The notes under the pieces were generated by a model, which was not told the DNA's origin, did not search any database, and saw only the letters and a program-made list of their open reading frames with translations. From NCBI GenBank assembly GCA_947258365.1, contig CAMYIK010000005.1:1-35914 (forward strand): a DNA stretch of 35,914 nucleotides, read 5' to 3'. Shown piece by piece: positions 23,404 to 31,827 of the stretch (the stretch's first letter is position 1; every line of letters starts with the position of its first letter). Position numbers and translations under genes: made by a program. This DNA is from an uncultured Thermoleophilia bacterium. Its GTDB lineage: Bacteria > Actinomycetota > Thermoleophilia > Miltoncostaeales > Miltoncostaeaceae.

Positions 23404-25002
23404 ATGACGACCGTCGCCCCGACCGTGCGTGTTCTTATCTGTGAGCCGATCTCCGACGGTGGGATCGCCCTGCTCCGAGAGCGCTTCGACGTCGACCTCG
23501 GTCTCGACTGGAGCGCGGACGATCTGCTGCAGAAAATCGGGGAGTACGACGCGATCATCGTGAGGAGCGCCACGAAGGTCCGAGGCGAACTCTTGGCGGC
23601 GGCGACCGGTCTCAAGGTCATCGGCCGAGCAGGAACCGGCGTCGACAACATCGATGTCGCCGAGGCCACGAGGCGCGGCATCATCGTCTGCAACGCGCCG
23701 GGGTCGAACTCGCTTTCCGCGGCCGAGCACGCCGTTGCATTGCTGATGTCCCAGGCTCGGAATATCCCGCAGGCTCACGGGGCTCTGCTCGAAGGTCGCT
23801 GGGATCGCAAGAAGTACGGCGGCATCGAGGTCACGGGCAAGACGCTCGGGATCCTCGGATTCGGGCGGATCGGTCAGCTCGTCGCCGAGCGGGCGAAAGG
23901 CATCGGTATGAACGTCGTCGCGTTCGACCCATTCGCCGGGGACTCGCGTTTCAGGGAGCTTGGAGTCGAGCGGGTGGCCACCCCGGAGGGCGTCTACTCG
24001 GTGTCTGATTTCGTCTCCTTGCACCTGGCGTCGACGCCTGAGACGCGTGGATTCGTTGGAGCGGAGGCCTTCGCCGCCATGAAGCCGACGGCCCGTTTGA
24101 TCAACGCGGCGCGTGGAGACGTGGTTGACCAGGACGCACTGGTGGAGGCCGTGAGCGCCGGCGAGATCGCCGGCGCGGCCGTGGATGTCTTTCCGGAGGA
24201 GCCCACGACGGAGAGCCCGCTCTTTGGTCTTCCCGGGGTCATCGTGACCCCACACCTCGGCGCGTCTACCGAAGAGGCTCAGGACCGCGCCGGCGTAGTG
24301 GTTGCGGAGCAGGTCGCCGCGGCCCTCACCGGCGGCGTCGTGACCGGCGCGGTAAACATTCCGGCTGTCAGCAGCGAAGCCTTGGAAGTGCTCGGTCCGT
24401 TCTTGCCGCTTGCGCGCCAGATGGGGCAACTGCTCGCGAGGGTCGGCGACGGCGCCCCGTCCGCTTTGTCCATCAACTACGAGGGGGCCCTGGCCGGCAG
24501 CGACACGCGGCTGCTGACCAACGCCGTGCTGGCCGGGCTGCTTCACGGCAACGTCGACGAGCCGGTGAACATGGTCAATGCCCCCGCCCTTGCGGAAGCA
24601 CGAGGAATCGAGTGGACGGAGACGAGCTCCTCGAAGGCTCGCGACTACACCAACCGCCTCGAGCTCAGCGCCGGCGAAGTGAGCCTGGCGGGAACCACGG
24701 TCGGAACGACGTCCCGGCCGCGGCTGGTGTCCGCGTTCGGGCAGGAGATCGAGATCGAGCTCGCGCGCTACGTCGGCATCTTCCGCTACCTCGACGTGCC
24801 GGGCATGATCGGCCGAGTGGGCTCGATCCTGGGCGCCGCCAGCATCAACATCGCCTCAATGGCCGTGTCACGCAGCCAGCAGGCGGGCCACGCGGTGATG
24901 GCGGTTACCGTCGACTCCGCCGTACCGGATGAGGTCGCAGACCAGATCGGCGCGATTGACGGCTTCGATCGGGTCTGGTTCGCGTCCCTCGACTCCGACT
25001 AG
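23404..25002 (+). CDS. serA: D-3-phosphoglycerate dehydrogenase, long form
   Basis: 532 aa. The catalytic domain begins VRVLICEPISDGGIALL; the NAD-binding loop is LGILGFGRIGQLVA, the catalytic His lies in TPHLGASTEEAQ, and RAGTGVDNIDV is the substrate-binding region. After about residue 320 come the intervening (ASB) domain and a C-terminal ACT domain (YVGIFRYLDVPGMIGRVGSI), the arrangement of the long, serine-regulated enzymes of Mycobacterium. It performs the first step of serine synthesis. ATG 23404 is chosen over the GTG at 23314 because the conserved sequence starts just after it and GAGG lies upstream. It converges on the GGDEF/HD-GYP gene with 51 bases between stops. Confidence 0.96.
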   Translation: MTTVAPTVRVLICEPISDGGIALLRERFDVDLGLDWSADDLLQKIGEYDAIIVRSATKVRGELLAAATGLKVIGRAGTGVDNIDVAEATRRGIIVCNAPGSNSLSAAEHAVALLMSQARNIPQAHGALLEGRWDRKKYGGIEVTGKTLGILGFGRIGQLVAERAKGIGMNVVAFDPFAGDSRFRELGVERVATPEGVYSVSDFVSLHLASTPETRGFVGAEAFAAMKPTARLINAARGDVVDQDALVEAVSAGEIAGAAVDVFPEEPTTESPLFGLPGVIVTPHLGASTEEAQDRAGVVVAEQVAAALTGGVVTGAVNIPAVSSEALEVLGPFLPLARQMGQLLARVGDGAPSALSINYEGALAGSDTRLLTNAVLAGLLHGNVDEPVNMVNAPALAEARGIEWTETSSSKARDYTNRLELSAGEVSLAGTTVGTTSRPRLVSAFGQEIEIELARYVGIFRYLDVPGMIGRVGSILGAASINIASMAVSRSQQAGHAVMAVTVDSAVPDEVADQIGAIDGFDRVWFASLDSD

Positions 25003-25053
25003 GCCCGCTGCATTTCACCGCGCCCGCGCCCGTGATTCATCCTGAGGCGGGCT

Positions 25054-26820
25054 CTAGGAGGTACTAACCTCGACGGGCATGGCCGGCGCTGCGGCCATGT
25101 CCGGAGCGAGTTCATCGGTTCGCACGATGACCTCGAGTAGCTCGAACCCAAGCGGCCACAGCTGCGTGCCACTTGCGCGTCGACATTCCTCAAGCGCCTC
25201 CGCGGCGCTCAGCGCCGCCGCGTAGACCCGTTCGCATCGCATGGCATCCCAGACGTCGGCGATCGCGAGCAGCAGAGCGCCTTCCGGGATGTCGTCCTTC
25301 ACGAGGCCATACGGGTATCCGTCGCCCGACCACCATTCGTGGTGGTGCAGCATCCATGACAGCTGCTCTTCATCCAGCGCATCTGCCGCGAGGCGAGTTC
25401 CGATCTTCGGGTGCTGGCGCATCTGGTCTTCTTCGTATGGCGTGAGACGACCCGGCTTGGTGATCAGGGCCTCGGGGATCGCGACCTTCCCGAGATCGTG
25501 GATCGAGGCCGCCTCAGCGAGGCGCTCCGCGTCGGTCCATTCCCAACCTCTGGCCAGCGCCAGGCGCCGAGCGAGGCTCGCGACTCGCTCCGAGTGACCA
25601 GCGCCGCCCGGGTCTTGGGCATCGACGCGGGAGGAGATCCGAGTCAGCGCACGCAGGCTTTCGCGGCCGTGTCGAACGTTGGCGGTCATCACCTCAGGCA
25701 TCCGCGGGGCGTCAGGCTGGCGACGTTCTTTGGCGCGGTAGAGCGCCACGTCGGCGCGACCGACCACGTCTTCGATGCTGTCGCCTGCCTCGTGGGAGGC
25801 GATGCCGGCTGATGCGGTGACGGTTCCAATCGTCTCAAACGGCTCTGCGGACAAGCGCTCGAGGATCTGCTCGGCGCGGGCTCCGGCCAAGACATCGTCG
25901 CTGGGGAGCACGACGAGGAATTCATCGCCGCCAAAGCGCCCGGCCGACTCGAGATCCTCGAGAGAGGACGTCAGTCTGCGCCCGGCCTCTGCCAGCACGG
26001 TGTCGCCGGCGTGGTGTCCGTAGACGTCGTTGACGTTCTTGAAGTCGTCCAGGTCGAGAAGCATCACCGTGAAGTGTTCGCCCCGCTGCGCGGCCTTCCA
26101 GGCAACGCTCAGGCGGCTGTCCAGCCCCCGTCGGTTCGCGAGCCCAGTGAGCGGGTCAGTCTCTGCGAGGGCGGTGAGTCGCTTCAGTCGGCGCCGCCGG
26201 GCCTGAAGCAGGCGCATCAGCACAACTCCGCCGAGAGCCGAGAGCAACACCAGCGCGGCGCCGCCGGACACCAGGGCGTTTCGTTCGGCGCGATCCCGCG
26301 CGGCGAACAACGTCTCGAGCTGCTCTTCGCTGGCCGCGGTGCGGTCGTCTAGGCCGCCGAAGAAGCGGGTGGAGACGTCGATGTTGCCCCGGATCAGTTC
26401 GATCTCAGATTGCGGCGTGCCATCCCGGAGCGCCAACACCGCGTCGCGACTTTCTGTGGTGTTGTCGAGATTTTGCCGTGCAAGCGCCCGGATACGCGGG
26501 TCCGGGGACTTCAGTTCCGCCGTAAAGAATTCCTCGATGTCGTTGGTCAACGAGAGGAAATTGAGCAACGCCGCCGCCGGCAGCGCGCCACCCTCTGAGT
26601 AGGCGCGCAGACTGATGCTCTCCGCGGCCCATGCCCGAGACTCGAAAGAGCCTATGGTCTTCTGGACTCCGCGTTCGCGGTCGATATCGCGGGCAGCGTC
26701 GTCGGCGGTGAGGAGCGCCCCGGTGGCGCCGGCGATCAAGCCTCCGATGGCCAGCGCGGTCACCACCGCGAGCAGCGGCGCGCGGCGAAAGAACAACCTG
26801 GAGGCGCGGCGAAAAGTCAT
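25054..26820 (-). CDS. Membrane GGDEF + HD-GYP cyclic-di-GMP protein
   Basis: 588 aa from ATG 26818-26820; the frame is open to 27039, but that part has no conserved content and runs over the leuA leader promoter. Helix 1 (about 14-39) and helix 2 (183-206) bracket a helical extracytoplasmic sensor domain (40-182). The GGDEF domain (about 215-370) has an intact FGGDEF motif (296-301); the upstream I-site position reads SLED, not RxxD, so product inhibition may be absent. The HD-GYP domain (about 390-560) has HDLGK (441-445) and HHEWWSGDGYPYG (493-505), a slight variant of HHERxDGxGYP. It could therefore both make and degrade c-di-GMP. The signal sensed is unknown. Confidence 0.9.
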   Translation of the reverse strand: MTFRRASRLFFRRAPLLAVVTALAIGGLIAGATGALLTADDAARDIDRERGVQKTIGSFESRAWAAESISLRAYSEGGALPAAALLNFLSLTNDIEEFFTAELKSPDPRIRALARQNLDNTTESRDAVLALRDGTPQSEIELIRGNIDVSTRFFGGLDDRTAASEEQLETLFAARDRAERNALVSGGAALVLLSALGGVVLMRLLQARRRRLKRLTALAETDPLTGLANRRGLDSRLSVAWKAAQRGEHFTVMLLDLDDFKNVNDVYGHHAGDTVLAEAGRRLTSSLEDLESAGRFGGDEFLVVLPSDDVLAGARAEQILERLSAEPFETIGTVTASAGIASHEAGDSIEDVVGRADVALYRAKERRQPDAPRMPEVMTANVRHGRESLRALTRISSRVDAQDPGGAGHSERVASLARRLALARGWEWTDAERLAEAASIHDLGKVAIPEALITKPGRLTPYEEDQMRQHPKIGTRLAADALDEEQLSWMLHHHEWWSGDGYPYGLVKDDIPEGALLLAIADVWDAMRCERVYAAALSAAEALEECRRASGTQLWPLGFELLEVIVRTDELAPDMAAAPAMPVEVSTS

Positions 26821-27001
26821 AGGCGAGACGTTCTTGGTCAAGAAGGTAGTAACGCGACCGCGTTCCTGACCTAGGCGCCGGAGGGGGATGGCGGTCAGAC
26901 GAACGCTTAGTGCAGGGAACGTCCATGGACACCGACGCCATCGCGGGCGGTGGGATCTCGCGCACGCCAACGACGGTCTGGGCGGCCGAGAGAGATACGG
27001 C

Positions 27002-27031
27002 TTGAGTCGGTCCGACGCTGCTCTGTATCCT
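27002..27031 (+). promoter_or_regulatory. Promoter of the leuA leader (TTGAGT-N18-TATCCT)
   Basis: TTGAGT at 27002-27007 and TATCCT at 27026-27031, separated by 18 bases, form the best -35/-10 pair in the window. The -10 ends 7 bases before ATG 27039, so transcription should start at or next to the leader-peptide start codon. Confidence 0.6.
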
Positions 27032-27038
27032 GCAGTCA

Positions 27039-27119
27039 ATGACGACGACGGCTTCGCACATCGATCTCATCGCGCGCCTTGGCCGTCGTGCGCTTCTTGG
27101 CCTGCTCCTCCCCCGGTAG
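27039..27119 (+). CDS. Leucine-rich leader peptide upstream of leuA (leucine attenuator)
   Basis: A 26-aa frame (ATG 27039, TAG 27117-27119) ending 73 bases before leuA. Seven of 26 residues are Leu, five of them in the stretch ALLGLLLP (residues 18-25, codons ctt ctt ggc ctg ctc ctc). Leucine leader peptides before leuA are known in actinobacteria such as Streptomyces. Here TGCTCCT at 27103-27109, inside the Leu codons, is the exact complement of AGGAGCA at 27182-27188, which holds the leuA ribosome-binding site; a stalled ribosome would prevent that pairing. A hairpin TCCCCC-GGTA-GGGGGA (27109-27124) also spans the leader stop. I infer ribosome-mediated control by leucine supply. Confidence 0.65.
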   Translation: MTTTASHIDLIARLGRRALLGLLLPR

Positions 27120-27188
27120 GGGGACTTGAGCGACATCCACGCCCAGGCGTTGGGCACCGGACCTCGAAGAGACGAGTAGGCAGGAGCA
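27103..27188 (+). promoter_or_regulatory. leuA attenuator region: competing RNA structures
   Basis: Elements: (a) TGCTCCT 27103-27109 pairing with AGGAGCA 27182-27188 over the leuA ribosome-binding site; (b) hairpin 27109-27124, 6-bp stem with GGTA loop; (c) hairpin GCCCA-GGCGT-TGGGC 27141-27155. Only (a) and (b) share a base (27109), so they may compete. No T-run follows any stem, which favours translational over transcriptional attenuation. Confidence 0.45.
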
Positions 27189-27192
27189 TGCC

Positions 27193-28767
27193 GTGACAGC
27201 CGACCAGACACACGACCGTGACCCGGCGAAACGGGTCAAGTTTTTCGATACCACCCTGCGCGACGGTGAGCAGTCGCCGGGCATTCACCTGAACCTTCGC
27301 GAGAAGGTGGAGATCGCCCATCAACTCTCCCGGCTCGGAGTCGACGTCATCGAGGCCGGCTTTCCGATCACCTCCCCGGGTGACTTCGAGGGCGTGAGCG
27401 CCATCGCCAAAGAGGTAGGGGGCGTGACGGTCGCGGCGCTTGCCCGTGCGAATGAGAAAGACGTGACCATCGCCGGCGAGGCCGTGCAGGCCGCGGAGCG
27501 ACCACGAATCCACACCTTCATAGCGACCAGCGATATCCACTTGAAGCACAAGCTCAAGATGGACCGCGCAGAAGTGATGGCTCGGGCCATCGACGCCGTG
27601 AAGCTCGCGCGCTCGATCGTGGAGGACGTCGAGTTCAGCTGCGAGGACGCCACGCGCTCCGACCGCGAGTACGTCGCGGAGGTCGTCGGTGCGGCCATCG
27701 CCGAGGGCGCGACCACGATCAACATCCCGGACACCGTCGGCTACACGATGCCCGACGAGTTCCAGAGCTTCCTCACCGAGCTCTACGAGCGCTGCCCGTC
27801 CCTTCGGGACGTGACGCTGTCAGTCCACTGCCACAATGACTTGGGTCTGGCGGTGGCGAACTCCCTTGCGGGGCTGCACGCGGGCGCGCGTCAGATCGAG
27901 TGCTGCGTGAACGGCATCGGTGAGCGCGCCGGTAACGCCAGCCTCGAAGAGATGGCCATGATCCTGCGCACCCGCGCCGAGGATGTGAACGGGCTGTGGT
28001 CGGGCGTCAACACCGAGGAGATCACCCGCGCCAGCCGACTGGTGAGTCGGATGACCGGCTATGTGATCCAGCCCAACAAGGCGGTCGTCGGGCGCAATGC
28101 CTTCGCCCACGAGGCCGGCATCCATCAGCATGGCGTACTGGCGAACCCGCTCACCTACGAGATCATGGACGCGACCAGCGTAGGCCTCGCCAAGAGCGAG
28201 ATCGTGCTGGGTAAGCACTCGGGCCGCCACGCGCTGCGAAACGCGCTGATCGAGCTCGGATACGAGCTGGACGACGAGCACCTCAACCACGTGTTCGTCC
28301 GCTTCAAGGATCTGGCCGACAGGAAGGGCGAGCTTTCCGCGCTGGACCTCGAGGCGCTGATGACCGACGAAGTCAGGGCTGAGTCGGCCGATGGCCCGCG
28401 TCTGACGGACGTCACGTTCTCAGGTGGGGTGGGTGCCGAACCGTCGGCGACCGTCGCGATCACGATGCCCGACGGCGAGGTTGCTCGTGCTGAAGGCACC
28501 GGCGACGGGCCGGTCGACGCGATCATGATGGCCATCGACGCCGCGCTTGGTTCAAGCGGGCGCCTCCTGGAGTACTCGGTGCACGCCGTGACGAGCGGCA
28601 AGGACGCGCTTGGTGAGGCCCGGGTGGTCTGCGATATCGATGGGGGGCGGCAGACGGGCATCGGGGTCTCTCCCGATGTGCTCGAGGCGAGTGCGATCGC
28701 CTATTTGCGGGCTGTAGCCGCACGGAGACAAGAACAGGACGAGCGCGTAGCCGCGGAAGGGGTCTGA
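27193..28767 (+). CDS. leuA: 2-Isopropylmalate synthase
   Basis: 524 aa, the bacterial short (LeuA type 1) class. The N-terminus reads [19 protein letters not shown], with the metal-binding Asp of the HMGL-like TIM barrel; [17 protein letters not shown] supplies the two metal-binding His, and [15 protein letters not shown] is the second family motif. The C-terminal 130 residues form the regulatory domain where leucine binds. It condenses 2-ketoisovalerate with acetyl-CoA, the first committed step of leucine synthesis. The start is GTG 27193; AGGAG at 27182-27186 is 6 bases upstream. A leucine leader peptide lies upstream. The stop shares one base with the leuC start (TGATG). Confidence 0.96.
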   Translation: MTADQTHDRDPAKRVKFFDTTLRDGEQSPGIHLNLREKVEIAHQLSRLGVDVIEAGFPITSPGDFEGVSAIAKEVGGVTVAALARANEKDVTIAGEAVQAAERPRIHTFIATSDIHLKHKLKMDRAEVMARAIDAVKLARSIVEDVEFSCEDATRSDREYVAEVVGAAIAEGATTINIPDTVGYTMPDEFQSFLTELYERCPSLRDVTLSVHCHNDLGLAVANSLAGLHAGARQIECCVNGIGERAGNASLEEMAMILRTRAEDVNGLWSGVNTEEITRASRLVSRMTGYVIQPNKAVVGRNAFAHEAGIHQHGVLANPLTYEIMDATSVGLAKSEIVLGKHSGRHALRNALIELGYELDDEHLNHVFVRFKDLADRKGELSALDLEALMTDEVRAESADGPRLTDVTFSGGVGAEPSATVAITMPDGEVARAEGTGDGPVDAIMMAIDAALGSSGRLLEYSVHAVTSGKDALGEARVVCDIDGGRQTGIGVSPDVLEASAIAYLRAVAARRQEQDERVAAEGV

Positions 28768-30185
28768 TGGCCAAGACGTTGTTCCAAAAGGTGTGGGACG
28801 CCCATGAGGTGCGCCCCGCGGATGACCGCGGCGCTGCGCTGTTGTTCATCGATCTCCACCTCGTGCATGAGGTCACCTCGCCGCAAGCATTCGACGGCCT
28901 CAGGCTCGCCGGCCGGAAGGTGCGGCGCTCGGATCGCACCCTTGCGACGGTCGACCACAACGTGCCGACCATCGGTCGCGAGGCCGGTATCGAGGACCCT
29001 CTGAGCAAGGCCCAGGTGGAGGCGCTGGAGAGCAATTGCGCCGAGTTCGGTATCCCAATCTTTTCGCTCACGAGTCCCTACCAGGGGATCGTCCACGTCA
29101 TCGGCCCCGAACTGGGCATGACTCAGCCGGGAATGACCATCGTCTGCGGCGATAGCCATACATCGACCCATGGCGCGTTCGGCGCCCTCGCCTTTGGTAT
29201 CGGCACGAGTGAAGTCGAGCACGTCCTCGCTACACAGACGCTGCCTCAGGCAGAGCCCCAGACGATGAGGGTGAGCATCGAAGGCAAACCCGGTCTCGGT
29301 ATCACCGCAAAGGATCTCATCCTCGGCACGATTGGCCAGCTCGGCGTCTCCGGCGCCGTTGGGCACGTCGTCGAGTACGCGGGCTCCGCGATCCGCGACC
29401 TCTCGATGGAGGGGCGCATGACGGTGTGCAACATGTCGATCGAGTGGGGCGCGCGAGCGGGAATGATCGCCCCGGATGAGACGACCTTTGCCTACGTGGA
29501 GAAGCGCCCCGGCGCTCCGGACCCCTTCGGCGAGGCGGTCACACAATGGCGCGAGCTTCCTACTGACGAGGGCGCCCGCTTTGATCGAGAGGAAACCGTG
29601 GACGCCACGTCCTTGGCTCCTCAGGTCACCTGGGGTACGCACCCAGGCATGGTCGCGCCGATCACCGGTCGCATTCCGGCGCCGGGTGACTACGGCGATT
29701 CCGTCGAGGCTGAGTCGGTGCGTCGCGCGCTGGACTACATGGGCCTGAAGGGGGGCGAGGCTCTCGAGGACGTCGCTATCGACACGGTCTTCTTGGGCTC
29801 CTGCACCAATGGCCGCATCGAAGACCTCCGGGTCGCCGCGGAGATCGTCAAGGGTCGCAAGGTCTCCGACGGTATGCGCGCGATGGTCGTGCCCGGCTCG
29901 ATGCAGGTGAAGGCTCAGGCCGAGTCCGAAGGGCTCCACGACGTGTTCACCGCCGCGGGTTTCGAGTGGCGTGACGCCGGCTGTTCCATGTGTCTGGGCA
30001 TGAACCCCGACATCCTTCAGCCCGAAGAGCGCTGCGCCTCGACGTCGAACCGCAACTTCGAGGGACGCCAAGGCAAGGGAGGCAGGACCCATCTGGTGAG
30101 CCCAGCGATGGCCGCCGCCGCGGCGATCGCGGGCCATCTGGTCGACGTTCGAGAACTCGACGCGGCCGAGCTGGTCAGCGCCTAG
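28767..30185 (+). CDS. leuC: 3-Isopropylmalate dehydratase large subunit
   Basis: 472 aa. The 4Fe-4S cluster ligands are at the expected places: C346 ([12 protein letters not shown]), C406 and C409 ([10 protein letters not shown]). [21 protein letters not shown] is the aconitase-family substrate-binding motif. With LeuD it isomerises 2-isopropylmalate to 3-isopropylmalate. The start ATG 28767 overlaps the leuA stop by one base, and leuD starts 14 bases downstream. Confidence 0.97.
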   Translation: MAKTLFQKVWDAHEVRPADDRGAALLFIDLHLVHEVTSPQAFDGLRLAGRKVRRSDRTLATVDHNVPTIGREAGIEDPLSKAQVEALESNCAEFGIPIFSLTSPYQGIVHVIGPELGMTQPGMTIVCGDSHTSTHGAFGALAFGIGTSEVEHVLATQTLPQAEPQTMRVSIEGKPGLGITAKDLILGTIGQLGVSGAVGHVVEYAGSAIRDLSMEGRMTVCNMSIEWGARAGMIAPDETTFAYVEKRPGAPDPFGEAVTQWRELPTDEGARFDREETVDATSLAPQVTWGTHPGMVAPITGRIPAPGDYGDSVEAESVRRALDYMGLKGGEALEDVAIDTVFLGSCTNGRIEDLRVAAEIVKGRKVSDGMRAMVVPGSMQVKAQAESEGLHDVFTAAGFEWRDAGCSMCLGMNPDILQPEERCASTSNRNFEGRQGKGGRTHLVSPAMAAAAAIAGHLVDVRELDAAELVSA

Positions 30186-30199
30186 GAGAGGAGACCGAG

Positions 30200-30880
30200 A
30201 TGCAGGCATTCACCACAGTCACCGGCGTGGTCGCTCCGCTCGACCGCAACGACGTCGACACCGATCAGATCATTCCCAAGCAGTTCCTCAAGCGCATCGA
30301 GCGCTCGGGATTCGGAGAGTTCCTCTTCTACGACTGGCGCGACGCGGACGACTACGTGCTGGACGCGCCGGGCTACGCCGGGGCGCCCATCCTGGTCTCG
30401 GGGCGTAACTTCGGCTGCGGGAGCTCACGTGAGCACGCTCCGTGGGCCCTCGAGGACTTCGGCTTCCGGGCCGTCATCGCGCCGAGCTTCGCGGACATCT
30501 TTCGGACCAACTGCACCAAGATCGGTGTGTTGCCGGTGGTGCTTCCTGAAGATGTGGTCAGGGGTTTGATCGCCGCCGCGACGGAGCAGCCCGGCGCGAA
30601 AGCCACCGTGGACTTGGAGAGCCAGCTGGTCGCGTCGCCCGATGGTGCCGAACATCCCTTTGAGATTGACGGCGCGATTCGTATGCGTCTGCTCAACGGG
30701 TGGGACGACATCTCGCTGACTCTGGAGCACGAGGACGAGATCGCTATCTATGAGCGCGAACGCGAGCGCTCCGGTCCGTACACGACGACCGAGGCAGGAT
30801 GGATTGGCGACGTGCTGGGTGGGCGCTTTGGCGCGAACCCGTCGACCATCGCCGCAGGTGGGGGACCGGCCGCGTCGTGA
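30200..30880 (+). CDS. leuD: 3-Isopropylmalate dehydratase small subunit
   Basis: 226 aa, slightly longer than the usual ~200, the excess being a C-terminal tail (after SGPYTTTEAGW). DRNDVDTDQIIPKQFLKRI opens the swivel domain and SGRNFGCGSSREHAPWALEDFG carries the aconitase-type substrate-binding serines. Start ATG 30200 has GGAGAGGAG just upstream. The stop overlaps the next gene's start as GTGA. leuB is not in this window. Confidence 0.95.
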   Translation: MQAFTTVTGVVAPLDRNDVDTDQIIPKQFLKRIERSGFGEFLFYDWRDADDYVLDAPGYAGAPILVSGRNFGCGSSREHAPWALEDFGFRAVIAPSFADIFRTNCTKIGVLPVVLPEDVVRGLIAAATEQPGAKATVDLESQLVASPDGAEHPFEIDGAIRMRLLNGWDDISLTLEHEDEIAIYERERERSGPYTTTEAGWIGDVLGGRFGANPSTIAAGGGPAAS

Positions 30881-31818
30881 TTCAGGGGCGTATCGAAAAC
30901 TGGGGGGAAGCCCCCAGTGTGATCGATGGCCCCGAACCACAAATTCAGCCTGGGCAGGCGCTGGTCCGCATGCTTGCGACCAGCCTCAACCCCGTAGACA
31001 TCGCCATCGCCGCACGCCAGTTCTACGGCGCCGTGCCTCCACCGCCATTCATTCCGGGAAACGAGCTGGTTGGTGAGGTCATCGAGTCATCCGAGTATCC
31101 GGCTGGAACTCGGGTGTGGTGCCACTGCACGACGGGGGGCTTCGCCGAGTTCGCGGCTGTTCCCGAGGACCGCATGGTCCCAGTGCCGAGTGGGCTCGGG
31201 GATGAGCTCGCGGTCGCCCTGGGCGTCGCGGGAATCGCGGGATGGATGGCGGTCCGCGACCGCGCCGACCTCACTCTTACCGACGAGGTTCTTGTGCTTG
31301 GTGCCAGTGGCGTCGTCGGCCGGGTAGCGGTCTGCGCGGCGACCTCGATGGGCAATCGTGTGATCGCGGCGGGCCGGAACGAGCGGGCGCTCGCCGACGT
31401 CGGAGCTCATGCGACAGTCGACCTCACGGCGGAGGATCTCGCAAGGGAGATCTCTGCCGCCGCGCCCGAGGGCGTCGACGTCGTCGTCGACATGGTGTGG
31501 GGAGATGCCGTCGTCGCGGCGATCCGCGCGTTGCGCCAAAACGGACGCCTCGTTCAGGTCGGAAATGCGTCGGGCCCGATGGTCCAGATGCCGGCCGGGC
31601 CATTTCGCGGCGGCCGACTCGATCTGCGGGGCTACTCGATCTACAGCGAGCGCTTCGACGCGGTCGCCGCGGCGTATGCCGAGCTCTGCCGCTTCGCGGC
31701 GGGAGGCCACGTCGAGGTTCCGCTCGAGACCATGCGTCTTCGGGATCTCCCGGAGGCCTGGGAGCGTCAAGTCAGGTTTGCGACCGGCGGCAAGAAGCTG
31801 GTGCTGCTTCCCGAATAA
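30877..31818 (+). CDS. Zinc-independent quinone oxidoreductase-like MDR protein
   Basis: 313 aa from GTG 30877, overlapping the leuD stop. The N-terminal GroES-like domain has LVRMLATSLNPVDIAIAARQFYG and FIPGNELVGEVIES; the Rossmann part carries VLVLGASGVVGRVAVCAATSMGNRVIAAGRNERAL, the NADPH-binding motif of the quinone oxidoreductase (QOR/zeta-crystallin) branch of the medium-chain dehydrogenases. The usual zinc-ligand Cys cluster is absent. It is the last gene of the leu operon; a link to leucine synthesis is by position only. Substrate not predictable. Confidence 0.85.
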   Translation: MIQGRIENWGEAPSVIDGPEPQIQPGQALVRMLATSLNPVDIAIAARQFYGAVPPPPFIPGNELVGEVIESSEYPAGTRVWCHCTTGGFAEFAAVPEDRMVPVPSGLGDELAVALGVAGIAGWMAVRDRADLTLTDEVLVLGASGVVGRVAVCAATSMGNRVIAAGRNERALADVGAHATVDLTAEDLAREISAAAPEGVDVVVDMVWGDAVVAAIRALRQNGRLVQVGNASGPMVQMPAGPFRGGRLDLRGYSIYSERFDAVAAAYAELCRFAAGGHVEVPLETMRLRDLPEAWERQVRFATGGKKLVLLPE

Positions 31819-31827
31819 CGGCGACCC

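Noticed and set aside
25003-25053. Terminator between serA and the GGDEF gene
   Set aside because: GCCCGC and GCGGGC could pair but over a 38-base loop without a T-run, so I do not call it.
26888-27196. Plus-strand 102-aa ORF across the GGDEF gene's upstream region and the leuA leader
   Set aside because: No conserved motif; the leucine leader peptide lies in another frame with a promoter and a codon pattern that make sense.
30799-30876. 26-residue N-terminal extension of the quinone oxidoreductase
   Set aside because: It lies within leuD in another frame; GTG 30877 gives the same GTGA coupling as other junctions and fits the family's N-terminus.
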